A DNA stretch of 36,338 nt from an uncultured Lachnospiraceae bacterium (GTDB lineage Bacteria; Bacillota; Clostridia; Lachnospirales; Lachnospiraceae): contig ONRU01000015.1 in the NCBI GenBank assembly GCA_900320325.1, positions 1 through 36,338 on the forward strand. The letters are read 5' to 3'. Within the stretch, counting starts at the first letter, position 1. Every line of letters begins with the position of its first letter. Below the pieces are notes generated by a model. It was not told the origin of the DNA and searched no databases. It saw nothing but the letters and a program-made list of their open reading frames with translations. Shown piece by piece: positions 15,771 to 22,892 of this stretch. The position numbers and the translations under genes are program-made.

Positions 15771-17690
15771 ATGAAGAGTTTATTCAGCGATAACCGGGCA
15801 GCCAATATTCTGCAGGCGTTCCGGCGGAATTCAGTACTGAGAGTAAGCGCGCTGGCGCAGAAATTCGGCGTCAGCGAACGAACGATCCGTAATGATATCA
15901 AACAGCTGAATACAGATCTTGAAGGTTGTGCAGTAATCACCGGAGAACAGGGCAAATACAGTCTCCGGGTCTATGATAATGATCAGTTCCGGATCCGTTA
16001 TGTCAGGATCAGTGAAACGGACGGTATGTTCAACACACCGCAGAACCGGATGGATTATGTGTTCGGCCAGCTGATGCGTTCCCCGGAACCGCTGCTGACA
16101 GACGAACTGGCTTATGAAATGAATATAGGCAGGACGACACTGATCGGTGATCTGAAAAAGCTGCGTTCCGATATATCCTCCTACGGGCTTACGGTAGTAG
16201 GTAAGACCAGCAAGGGACTGCTTCTGCACGGGAATGAATTTGATATCCGCAGATATGTGCTGGAGAATAATTATGAGGCGATCTACCGGGATTACCCTTT
16301 GGACCGGGAGATTTCTGACATGCTGGAGGAAGCGGAAAGGAAGTCTTCTCTCAGCAAAAATGTCAAAAAGCAGTTCCGCCAGTACATAACGATTACCCTG
16401 GACCGATTCCTGACAGGACATTTTATCGGGAGGCTGCCGGAGAAATACTATAATCTGACAGCCAGAAAAGAGTTTTCCGATGTTGACAGCCTGATGAACA
16501 GGATCGGCGTAAGCCTGCACACGGAAATCCCGGTAGAAGAAAAACTCTTTATCTTCATGCCCATTATCGGGATGCGGACACCGGCGGATCTGGGCAGCAT
16601 GTACGCCATTGAACTGGATGAGAGGGTCCAGCCTATTATCAGGAAAATTTTTGACGAAATCCAGAACAGACTGGATATTGCCGTGGATATGGAACGCTTT
16701 TCCGAGGAGTTCCAGTATCATATGATGTTCATGCTCAACCGTCTCCGTTTCCGGGTGCGGCTGGATACCGATCACATGGATGATGAGATCCGCCATAAGT
16801 TCCCTCTGGCATACCAGATGGCGGGGATTGCGGCGGAAGTCATCTCGGAAGCTGCCGGCCTGACGGTACCGGAGGAGGAAAGGATCCTGCTGACCACCTA
16901 TTTCGGTGTATATCTGGCGGAAAGCAATATGAACCAGTTCCGGGAATTCCGTGTGGCGGTCGTCAGCAGCTCCGGCAGGATCTCCAGCCGTCTGATCATG
17001 GTCCAGCTGCGCAAGATCCTGGACCGCGGTGTTGAGATCGATATGTACAGCGGGGATGCCGTAGATGAGGAACTGCTGGATTCCTACAGCATAGTACTGA
17101 CGACGGAGGAACTGTCTGTCCCCTGCAGCCGTCCGGTCATCCGGATCCGGGAAATCTTTAATGAGCAGGAACTGCGCCACAAGATTGAGAAAGCCAAATA
17201 CTGGGACAAGATCGATGTTCCCATGATGGATAACAACTGGTTCATTATGGCAGGACTGCTGGACGAAAGCCGCTTCTTTGTCCTGGATCAGGCCGCGTCC
17301 TATGAAGAGGGAATCGCCATCATGGCGGATTCGCTGGCGGCCAGCGGCCAGGTCGATATGGAGTTTGGAAAACGCCTGGCGGAGAGAGAAGAGAGAGGCA
17401 CCATGGTATTCGACCACCAGGTAGCCATTCCCCACCACGTGCAGTACGCGGCGGACAAACTGATCCTGGCCATCGGCGTATTCCCGCAGCCGATGGAGCA
17501 GAAGGGCCGGGATGTCAGGGTCGTCTTTATGATGGGCCTGCCGGAAGTGGATGACGCCAATGACAGCCTGCTGATCCGGGTCTATGATGAGATCATCAGT
17601 ATAACCCATGATTCGGAGCTGCTGCAGAAGATTGCGGAAGCGGATTCCTTCCAGACACTGCTGAACGTACTTTATAAAGAAGCAACTTAA
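15771..17690 (+). CDS. gutR: PRD-domain transcriptional regulator with EIIA domain (GutR/LicR/MtlR type)
   Basis: This 639-residue regulator belongs to the PTS-controlled activators. It has an N-terminal helix-turn-helix (about 10-60, V-S-E-R-T-I-R-N-D), a second Mga-like HTH region (about 85-150), two PRD domains (about 195-300 and 305-410), an EIIB(Gat)-like segment (about 415-490) and a C-terminal EIIA(Mtl/Fru)-like domain (500-639) with H555-H556 in A-I-P-H-H. Phosphorylation of PRD and EIIA histidines by HPr and the glucitol IIB is the expected control. The position directly after the glucitol PTS genes makes it the likely operon regulator. The EIIB-like part reads V-V-S-S-S-G where active EIIB has Cys. 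The ATG at 15771 follows GGGCGGGATGA. Confidence 0.9.
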   Translation: MKSLFSDNRAANILQAFRRNSVLRVSALAQKFGVSERTIRNDIKQLNTDLEGCAVITGEQGKYSLRVYDNDQFRIRYVRISETDGMFNTPQNRMDYVFGQLMRSPEPLLTDELAYEMNIGRTTLIGDLKKLRSDISSYGLTVVGKTSKGLLLHGNEFDIRRYVLENNYEAIYRDYPLDREISDMLEEAERKSSLSKNVKKQFRQYITITLDRFLTGHFIGRLPEKYYNLTARKEFSDVDSLMNRIGVSLHTEIPVEEKLFIFMPIIGMRTPADLGSMYAIELDERVQPIIRKIFDEIQNRLDIAVDMERFSEEFQYHMMFMLNRLRFRVRLDTDHMDDEIRHKFPLAYQMAGIAAEVISEAAGLTVPEEERILLTTYFGVYLAESNMNQFREFRVAVVSSSGRISSRLIMVQLRKILDRGVEIDMYSGDAVDEELLDSYSIVLTTEELSVPCSRPVIRIREIFNEQELRHKIEKAKYWDKIDVPMMDNNWFIMAGLLDESRFFVLDQAASYEEGIAIMADSLAASGQVDMEFGKRLAEREERGTMVFDHQVAIPHHVQYAADKLILAIGVFPQPMEQKGRDVRVVFMMGLPEVDDANDSLLIRVYDEIISITHDSELLQKIAEADSFQTLLNVLYKEAT

Positions 17691-17738
17691 TAAAGAAGCA
17701 GCTTAATAAAGAAGCAGCTTAATAAAGAAGCAGCTTAA
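17672..17738 (+). repeat. 16-bp tandem repeat across the regulator stop codon
   Basis: Three exact copies of TTAATAAAGAAGCAGC lie at 17687-17702, 17703-17718 and 17719-17734. An imperfect 15-base copy precedes them at 17672-17686 and TTAA follows. The first copy encodes the last residues of the PRD regulator (Y-K-E-A-T), and the stop codons lie in the repeats. The unit is not a multiple of three. Confidence 0.9.
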
Positions 17739-17802
17739 GATCCGGATCCTCTCCGCGGCAGAAAGCGGTACTGAGAACCGGCCTCCATTTATGATAAGCA
17801 GC

Positions 17803-17842
17803 CGCGCGGCCTTCCAAGAGGTCAGCGCGGTTTCTTTCTGCA
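17803..17842 (+). terminator. Probable terminator after the first PRD regulator
   Basis: CCGCGC pairs with GCGCGG, with a weaker inner GCCTT/GAGGT pairing, followed by TTTCTTTC. The T-run is interrupted. Confidence 0.6.
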
Positions 17843-17854
17843 CAGATACTAAAA

Positions 17855-17935
17855 ACTTTTATAAAATACTTTATTTAATGTTGACAAAGAGGGGTGGCTG
17901 TTGTAACATACAAACATAAAGAGTTTTATAAAAGT
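17855..17935 (+). promoter_or_regulatory. Promoter of the second PRD regulator with a mirrored pair of candidate operators
   Basis: TTGACA (17881-17886), a 17-base spacer and TAACAT (17904-17909) form a good promoter. ACTTTTATAAA at 17855-17865 and its exact inverse TTTATAAAAGT at 17925-17935 flank it with centres 70 bases apart. The same 11-base motif occurs at 11554-11564 in the glucitol operon control region. A single regulator binding all three is an inference. Confidence 0.65.
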
Positions 17936-17996
17936 AATAACAAAATGGTTTCCGCCGATTGGCACACCAGCCGGACGGGAGCAGAGAAAGAAGCGG

Positions 17997-19418
17997 ATGA
18001 ACGGGGGACGCAGGATGAAGACCTATTCAGTACAGGAGAGAACACAGGAACTGCTGCATATGCTGCGGACACATAAGGGCGTCCGGATCTCCGGGATGGC
18101 AGAGAAGCTGTCAGTGACCGAGAGGACCATCCGCAATGACCTGGCCGGACTGGAAAAAGATCTGGCCGGAATCGCTTCCGTCAGCAGAAAGCAGGGAATC
18201 TGCAGTTTGGAAGTGACAGATCCTGCCGGTCTGGACCGTTTCGTCAGCCGTATGGCTGCCGGGGAAGGGCAGGGACTGCCCGAGGACCGGATGGAATACC
18301 TTTTTGAGACGCTGCTCCGGGCAGAAGGGCCCGTGATCTCTGACGAGATCGCCTACGAGCTCTATATCGGCAGGACTACCCTGATGGCGGACCTGTCCAG
18401 GCTGCGCCGGGAACTGGCCCCCTGGAATCTGAAGATTACCGGCAGGTGCGGCAGAGGCCTGGTCCTGGAGGGCCGGGAAATCGATATCCGAAGATGCCTG
18501 CTGGCCGCCTATCCCCATCTGATCCTGCCGGCGGAAGACGCCCGTGTCGACCGTTACTGCAGGGAAACGGGCCTGAGCAGAAGGGCAGCTGCCTGGTTCC
18601 GCCGTTTCGCAGGCCTGGCTCTGGAAAGAAACAGGACAGGCCATCCGGTAGAAGATCTGTCAGGCTGTTATCCGGAACTTGCTGCCGGGAACGGCAGCCG
18701 TGCTTTGCATGAACTGGCGGCAGCCATGTCCCTGACCGAAAATGAAAAGACATTTCTTGCCCTGGCCGCGGCCAGCCTGCGGACCCCCGGGGAGGCGGAC
18801 AGACAGGAGACAGGCAGGCCCGATCCGGACTGTGTGGATCTGACCGAAGAAATCATGGACCGGATCCATCGGCGGACCGGTGTCCGGCCGGACCTGGGAG
18901 ATCTCAGGGAAGCCTTCCTGTATCATGTCATGCAGATGTGCCGCAGGCTCCGCTATGGCATTGCTCCGGAAGGAAAGCCCGTCACGGATCTGTTCTCCAG
19001 ATATCCGGCAGCAGGCCATATGGCGGAGATCGCGGCGGAAACCGTCGCGGACAGGACCGGTCTTGCGGTCTCCGGCGCGGAACTCCAGTATCTGGGCGTT
19101 TATTTCGGGACCTGGGCGGCAGCCCATGAGGGCCCGGAGCCCCGCGGACTGCGGATCGCGGTCATCTGCCGGGAAGACCCGGCGGTCCGCCGCCTGCTTG
19201 GTCTGCAGCTGGCGGCCCTGCTGGATTCCAGTACCCGCATGACGTTTCTGGAGGCGGAGGAATGCCGTTCCGATGCCGCGGACAGATATGACGCGGTCCT
19301 GACCACCGAACCCCTGCAGGACTTTGACGGCAGGGTCATTATGATCAGCGAGATCATCGACCGGGAGAATCTGACGGCCGGACTCCGGTCTGCCTGCAGG
19401 CGGACAGCAGCGGCATGA
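17997..19418 (+). CDS. PRD-domain transcriptional regulator, short paralogue lacking the EIIA domain
   Basis: This 473-residue protein is a paralogue of the preceding regulator: the same HTH block (V-T-E-R-T-I-R-N-D), the same I-G-R-T-T-L-M-A-D-L region, PRD-like domains with aligned R-T-G-H and Y-H-V-M-Q-M segments, and an EIIB-like part ending in V-L-T-T-E-P. It stops where the longer protein enters its EIIA domain. It is more GC-rich and more Arg/Ala-rich than its partner. The start may be ATG 17997 or ATG 18015 (behind GGGGGACGCAGG). Loss of EIIA suggests a different or relaxed control by the PTS. It could act with or against the longer regulator. Confidence 0.85.
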   Translation: MNGGRRMKTYSVQERTQELLHMLRTHKGVRISGMAEKLSVTERTIRNDLAGLEKDLAGIASVSRKQGICSLEVTDPAGLDRFVSRMAAGEGQGLPEDRMEYLFETLLRAEGPVISDEIAYELYIGRTTLMADLSRLRRELAPWNLKITGRCGRGLVLEGREIDIRRCLLAAYPHLILPAEDARVDRYCRETGLSRRAAAWFRRFAGLALERNRTGHPVEDLSGCYPELAAGNGSRALHELAAAMSLTENEKTFLALAAASLRTPGEADRQETGRPDPDCVDLTEEIMDRIHRRTGVRPDLGDLREAFLYHVMQMCRRLRYGIAPEGKPVTDLFSRYPAAGHMAEIAAETVADRTGLAVSGAELQYLGVYFGTWAAAHEGPEPRGLRIAVICREDPAVRRLLGLQLAALLDSSTRMTFLEAEECRSDAADRYDAVLTTEPLQDFDGRVIMISEIIDRENLTAGLRSACRRTAAA

Positions 19419-19490
19419 AAGATTTTAGAAAATCTTTAGAGGGCGGCAGTAGAAAGCGCGGGGAAAAGATTCTATAATCCTTTTAGAAAA
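19418..19490 (+). promoter_or_regulatory. Promoter and palindromic candidate operators of the ROK regulator
   Basis: AAAGATTTT-AG-AAAATCTTT (19418-19437) is a perfect 20-base palindrome. Its core TTTTAGAAAA is repeated at 19481-19490, 58 bases on, just after a consensus -10 TATAAT (19473-19478). Such a layout fits autorepression by the ROK protein, though the binder is inferred. No clear -35 hexamer is seen. Confidence 0.55.
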
Positions 19491-19525
19491 GTCATTTCAA
19501 ATGTAAGGATGAAGGGAATACAGAG

Positions 19526-20656
19526 ATGTCACAGGATAAACGGCAAAGCCAGACAGATATACTGCAGCTGCTGCGGGGCCGGGTGGAAATGACCCGGGCG
19601 GATATAGCTGCGGAGCTGGGCCTGAGTATGCCCACGGTCATCAATAATGTCAATCTTATGGTCCGGAACGGGATTCTGGAGGAGTGCGGCAGTGAACAGT
19701 CGACCGGCGGACGCAGGGCCAGACGGATCCGTCTGAAAACGGATGCTGCCTACGCGGTCGGAATCAACGTAGCGGTCCACCATGTCAGTATGGCGCTGAC
19801 AGACCTGCAGGGAGAAATCCTGGAGAATGTACGGGAGGAAATGATCTTTTCCGATACGCTGGACTGGTACCGGGAACTGGGCAGCCGCCTGGGGAAATTT
19901 ACGGACCGGTGCGGGATCCCAGGTGACAGGATCCTGGGCGTAGGGATCTCGTTTCCGGGCATTATTGACGAGGACGGGAGCGAAGTCATCCGTTCCCACA
20001 TTTTCGGGCTCTCCCACATGTCGACAGACCGTTTCCGCAGATTCATCCCATGGCCCCTGATCATCGCCAATGACGCCAACTGCGGCTGCCGGTCCGAACT
20101 GGCGCCCGGCAGGGACAGCTACCTCTATATCTCCCTGAGCACTTCCGTAGGCGGTTCCATCATGGTGAACGGCAGAATTTTTACCGGAGATACCCGGCAG
20201 GCAGGCGAGATCGGCCATATGATCCTGGTCCCCGGCGGCCGCAGATGCTACTGCGGCAAGAAGGGCTGCGCGGACCCGTATCTGTCCTCCATGCTGCTGC
20301 GGAATACCCTGCAGATGCCGGAACTGACCCGGAAGGAACAGATGGCTCTGTTCTTTGAGAAACTGGAAGCGGGAGATCCCGATTGCGGCAGGGTCTGGGA
20401 CACTTATCTGAATGACCTGGCTGTCCTGCTGACCAACCTGCGGATGGCCCTGGATATGGATATGATCATCGGCGGCGAGGTCGGGCGCTTTATGGAGCCC
20501 CATCTGGAGGAACTGACCAATAAGATGACGGAATATGACCTCTTCCAGCGGGACATCGACTATGTCCTGGCCTGCAGGCCCCGCAACGCCTTTACGGCAG
20601 GCGCCGCCAATCTGGCCCTGGACGCCTTTATCGGCACCCTGCTGGAGCAGACATAA
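19526..20656 (+). CDS. ROK-family transcriptional regulator
   Basis: This 376-residue protein has an N-terminal winged helix (about 8-60, T-R-A-D-I-A-A-E-L-G-L-S and T-V-I-N-N-V), the S-T-G-G-R-R-A linker of ROK repressors, and a sugar-kinase-like ROK domain. The zinc site appears as G-E-I-G-H and C-Y-C-G-K-K-G-C-A-D. ROK regulators of this build (XylR, NagC, Mlc types) sense a sugar or sugar phosphate. The kinase phosphate-binding site is not needed and is not clearly seen. It may respond to a sugar linked to the neighbouring hexitol locus, but it is a separate unit with its own promoter and terminator. Confidence 0.9.
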   Translation: MSQDKRQSQTDILQLLRGRVEMTRADIAAELGLSMPTVINNVNLMVRNGILEECGSEQSTGGRRARRIRLKTDAAYAVGINVAVHHVSMALTDLQGEILENVREEMIFSDTLDWYRELGSRLGKFTDRCGIPGDRILGVGISFPGIIDEDGSEVIRSHIFGLSHMSTDRFRRFIPWPLIIANDANCGCRSELAPGRDSYLYISLSTSVGGSIMVNGRIFTGDTRQAGEIGHMILVPGGRRCYCGKKGCADPYLSSMLLRNTLQMPELTRKEQMALFFEKLEAGDPDCGRVWDTYLNDLAVLLTNLRMALDMDMIIGGEVGRFMEPHLEELTNKMTEYDLFQRDIDYVLACRPRNAFTAGAANLALDAFIGTLLEQT

Positions 20657-20683
20657 TATGGAAAAATATTAAAAAAGAACATG

Positions 20684-20732
20684 GAGACAGGAAACCTGCG
20701 GGATTGATCAGGCTTCCTGTCTCTATTTTTTT
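20684..20732 (+). terminator. Terminator after the ROK regulator
   Basis: GAGACAGGAA and CCTG pair with CAGG and TTCCTGTCTC, followed by TATTTTTTT. Confidence 0.85.
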
Positions 20733-20739
20733 CAAAATG

Positions 20740-20909
20740 TGCTATACTTTGTAGCATGCGATTCTTTTATGCCGCTTGTCCCGCGGGACAGGCGGACATT
20801 TTACGGTCCTCTGCAGGGAGGAGAACAGACGGGCCGGAAGGATTGAAAACACAAAGACCGGATCCGCCGGAAAGGGGACGGCAGGCGGTCTGAAGAAGGG
20901 GAAGAAGAA
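20740..20909 (+). promoter_or_regulatory. Promoter and structured leader of the NSS transporter
   Basis: TGC-TATACT (TATACT at 20743-20748) is an extended -10 element. The roughly 155-base leader begins with a hairpin at 20772-20795, CCGCTTGTCCC/GGGACAGGCGG with one G-U pair. It then shows no clear gene until the AAGGGGAAGAAG ribosome site. No known riboswitch pattern is recognised. Confidence 0.5.
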
Positions 20910-22304
20910 ATGAGTACTTCAAACGGACAAGACAATTCGAACAAGAAAGAACGGAGCAGCTTTTCCGGCAGGCTGGGATTCGTCCTGTCGGCCGCGGGCG
21001 CTTCGGTAGGACTGGGCAATATCTGGAGGTTTCCCTATCTGGCGGCCAAATACGGCGGCGGGATCTTCCTGCTGGTCTATATCATTCTGGCGCTGACCTT
21101 CGGCTATTCCATGATCATGGCGGAGACTGCCATCGGACGTATGACCAAAAAGAGCCCGGTCGGAGCCTTTGGTTTTTTCGGCCACAGGTTCACCCTGAAG
21201 CTGGGCGGCTGGATCAACGCCGTCGTTCCCATGCTGATCGTGCCCTATTATTCCACCATCGGCGGCTGGGTCGTCAAATATATGGTGGGCTATTTTACCG
21301 GCCAGACGCAGGCCATGGCCCAGGACGGATACTTTTCTGATTTCATCAGCAACGGCCTGCAGACAGAGCTCTTTTTCCTGGTCTTTGCCGGCGCGGTCAT
21401 GGTCATCATTTATCTGGGCGTCCGCAACGGAATTGAGCGGGTATCCAAATTCATGATGCCGGTCCTGGTCGTTCTGGCCGTGATTGTTGCGATTTATTCC
21501 TGCACAAGACCGGGGGCCATGCAGGGCGTCAAATATCTGCTGATCCCCAACTTCGCCAATTTTTCCTGGATGACTGTGGTCTCGGCCATGGAGCAGATGT
21601 TCTTCTCCCTGTCCATCGCCATGGGCATCCTGATCACCTTCGGTTCCTATATGAAGGATGATGTCTCTGTGGAGAACGCCACGGAGCAGGTCGAGATCTT
21701 TGACACGGGCATTGCCTTTATGGCTGCGCTGATGGTCATTCCCGCCGTATTCGCCTTTTCCGGCGGAGACCCGGAGACCCTGGGGGCGGGCCCTTCCCTG
21801 ATGTTCATAACCATACCCAAGGTCTTTGCCAGCCTGGACTTCGGCACCCCGGTCGGCATCATGTTCTTTGTCCTGGTATTTTTCGCGGCCCTGACCAGCG
21901 CCATCGCCCTGGCCGAGAGCGCCGTCTCCACTTTCGAGGATGAACTGCATCTGGGGCGGATTCCGGCGGCGACACTGATGGCAGTGATCATGCTGGTCAT
22001 CGGCACTCTGTCCTCCCTGGGCTACGGGCCCCTGGCAGGCGTGACCCTGATCGGCATGCAGTTCCTGGACTTCTTTGATTTCATCACCAATTCCCTGATG
22101 ATGCCTCTGGGCGCCCTGGCCACCTGCCTGCTGGTGACCCGGGTCATCGGTTTTAAGAGGATCGAGGAAGAGGTCGAACTGGACGGCATGCCCTTTAAGC
22201 GGAAAAGGGTCTTTAATTTCATGATCCGCTGGCTCTGCCCGATCTTCATCATCATTATCCTGATCACCTCCGTCCTGACCGTGCTGGGCATCGTCAGTGT
22301 CTGA
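20910..22304 (+). CDS. Sodium-dependent transporter, NSS family (SNF)
   Basis: This 464-residue polytopic membrane protein belongs to the neurotransmitter:sodium symporters and should import an amino acid or related amine with Na+. The first membrane helix holds the signature G-L-G-N-I-W-R-F-P-Y (about 34-43), which forms part of the Na+ and substrate sites. The K-Y-G-G-G intracellular block follows. The length and the lack of a long C-terminal tail fit the bacterial 11-helix group (MhsT/Tyt1 type). The substrate cannot be read from sequence. It is a single-gene unit. Confidence 0.92.
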   Translation: MSTSNGQDNSNKKERSSFSGRLGFVLSAAGASVGLGNIWRFPYLAAKYGGGIFLLVYIILALTFGYSMIMAETAIGRMTKKSPVGAFGFFGHRFTLKLGGWINAVVPMLIVPYYSTIGGWVVKYMVGYFTGQTQAMAQDGYFSDFISNGLQTELFFLVFAGAVMVIIYLGVRNGIERVSKFMMPVLVVLAVIVAIYSCTRPGAMQGVKYLLIPNFANFSWMTVVSAMEQMFFSLSIAMGILITFGSYMKDDVSVENATEQVEIFDTGIAFMAALMVIPAVFAFSGGDPETLGAGPSLMFITIPKVFASLDFGTPVGIMFFVLVFFAALTSAIALAESAVSTFEDELHLGRIPAATLMAVIMLVIGTLSSLGYGPLAGVTLIGMQFLDFFDFITNSLMMPLGALATCLLVTRVIGFKRIEEEVELDGMPFKRKRVFNFMIRWLCPIFIIIILITSVLTVLGIVSV

Positions 22305-22359
22305 CGGGGCAGGCCCGGAATTCGCGCAGGATTTGGCTGTTTTTCGTGGGGAAATGTCC

Positions 22360-22472
22360 TTGTCTTCCGGCGGAGAAAGTGTAGAATACCTCTTGTAAAC
22401 GAAATTAAAGAAAGGCGTCGCGCGAAAGAGAAGAAGAAAGAAGAAGCACGCCGCGCGAAAAGAGGTAGTGTT
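22360..22472 (+). promoter_or_regulatory. Promoter and repeat-bearing leader of the 77-residue protein gene
   Basis: TTGTCT (22360-22365), a 16-base spacer and TAGAAT (22382-22387) form a plausible promoter. The leader has two near-identical segments, GCGCGAAAGAG and GCGCGAAAAGAG, flanking a purine-only stretch, with GGCGT and ACGCC able to pair across it. The second segment abuts the ribosome site. Confidence 0.5.
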
Positions 22473-22706
22473 ATGACATTTTATAATATTAGAAATTTTG
22501 ACAGATTCATCGAAGTAGTGAACAGCTGCGAAGGCGCTGTAGACGCGGTCTCTCCCGAAGGAAAGCATTATGATCTGAAGACCTACGCGGGACAGTTCGC
22601 GGAAATGGCCAATCTGGTGGCCGGCGGCAGGATCCGCAGGATGGAAGTGGAAGCGGCAGCCGAGGAAGACGCGGCCAGACTTGTCAGCTATATGATGGCG
22701 GGCTGA
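22473..22706 (+). CDS. Small conserved-looking protein of unknown function, 77 residues
   Basis: I do not recognise this protein by name. It starts at the ATG at 22473 behind AGAGGTAG, has a promoter, and is closed by a strong terminator, so it is very probably real. It is soluble and slightly acidic. The central part reads S-P-E-G-K-H-Y-D-L-K, followed by a helix ending in D-A-A-R-L-V-S-Y. The single-gene unit with a short, structured leader would fit a small regulatory protein, but no function can be assigned. Confidence 0.75.
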   Translation: MTFYNIRNFDRFIEVVNSCEGAVDAVSPEGKHYDLKTYAGQFAEMANLVAGGRIRRMEVEAAAEEDAARLVSYMMAG

Positions 22707-22718
22707 AGCCCTATATAA

Positions 22719-22770
22719 GAAAGAAACAGCGGTCATGCGGGATGGAGTTCCCGCATGGCCGTTTTCTTTC
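22719..22770 (+). terminator. Terminator after the 77-residue protein gene
   Basis: GAAAGAAA and CGGTCATGCGGG pair with CCCGCATGGCCG and TTTTCTTTC. The long stem has U-rich ends on both strands. Confidence 0.85.
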
Positions 22771-22820
22771 GGCATATTTTTCAAAATCATGAAATAAGCA
22801 GGTAAACAGGACAGTTTTCT

Positions 22821-22828
22821 GCTATAAT
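22821..22828 (+). promoter_or_regulatory. Extended -10 promoter of the DUF1846 gene
   Basis: TGC-TATAAT, with TATAAT at 22823-22828, lies 64 bases before the DUF1846 start. The -35 region is not recognisable. Confidence 0.55.
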
Positions 22829-22892
22829 GAATTTTGTGTTTTTTAAAAGAGGCAGGCTGTCTGCCGGACCGATATGATCATGGAGGAAGAAT

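Noticed and set aside
15831..17609. 592-codon open frame antisense to the PRD regulator
   Set aside because: The plus-strand frame has all PRD, HTH and EIIA features; the antisense product is rich in His/Gln/Asp without motifs.
17672..17738. Reading the 16-bp repeats as a CRISPR-like or integron site
   Set aside because: Units are directly adjacent without spacers and overlap a coding end; simple tandem slippage explains them.
20919..22790. 623-codon open frame antisense to the NSS transporter
   Set aside because: Low-complexity Gly/His/Asp product crossing a promoter and a terminator; the transporter is unmistakable.
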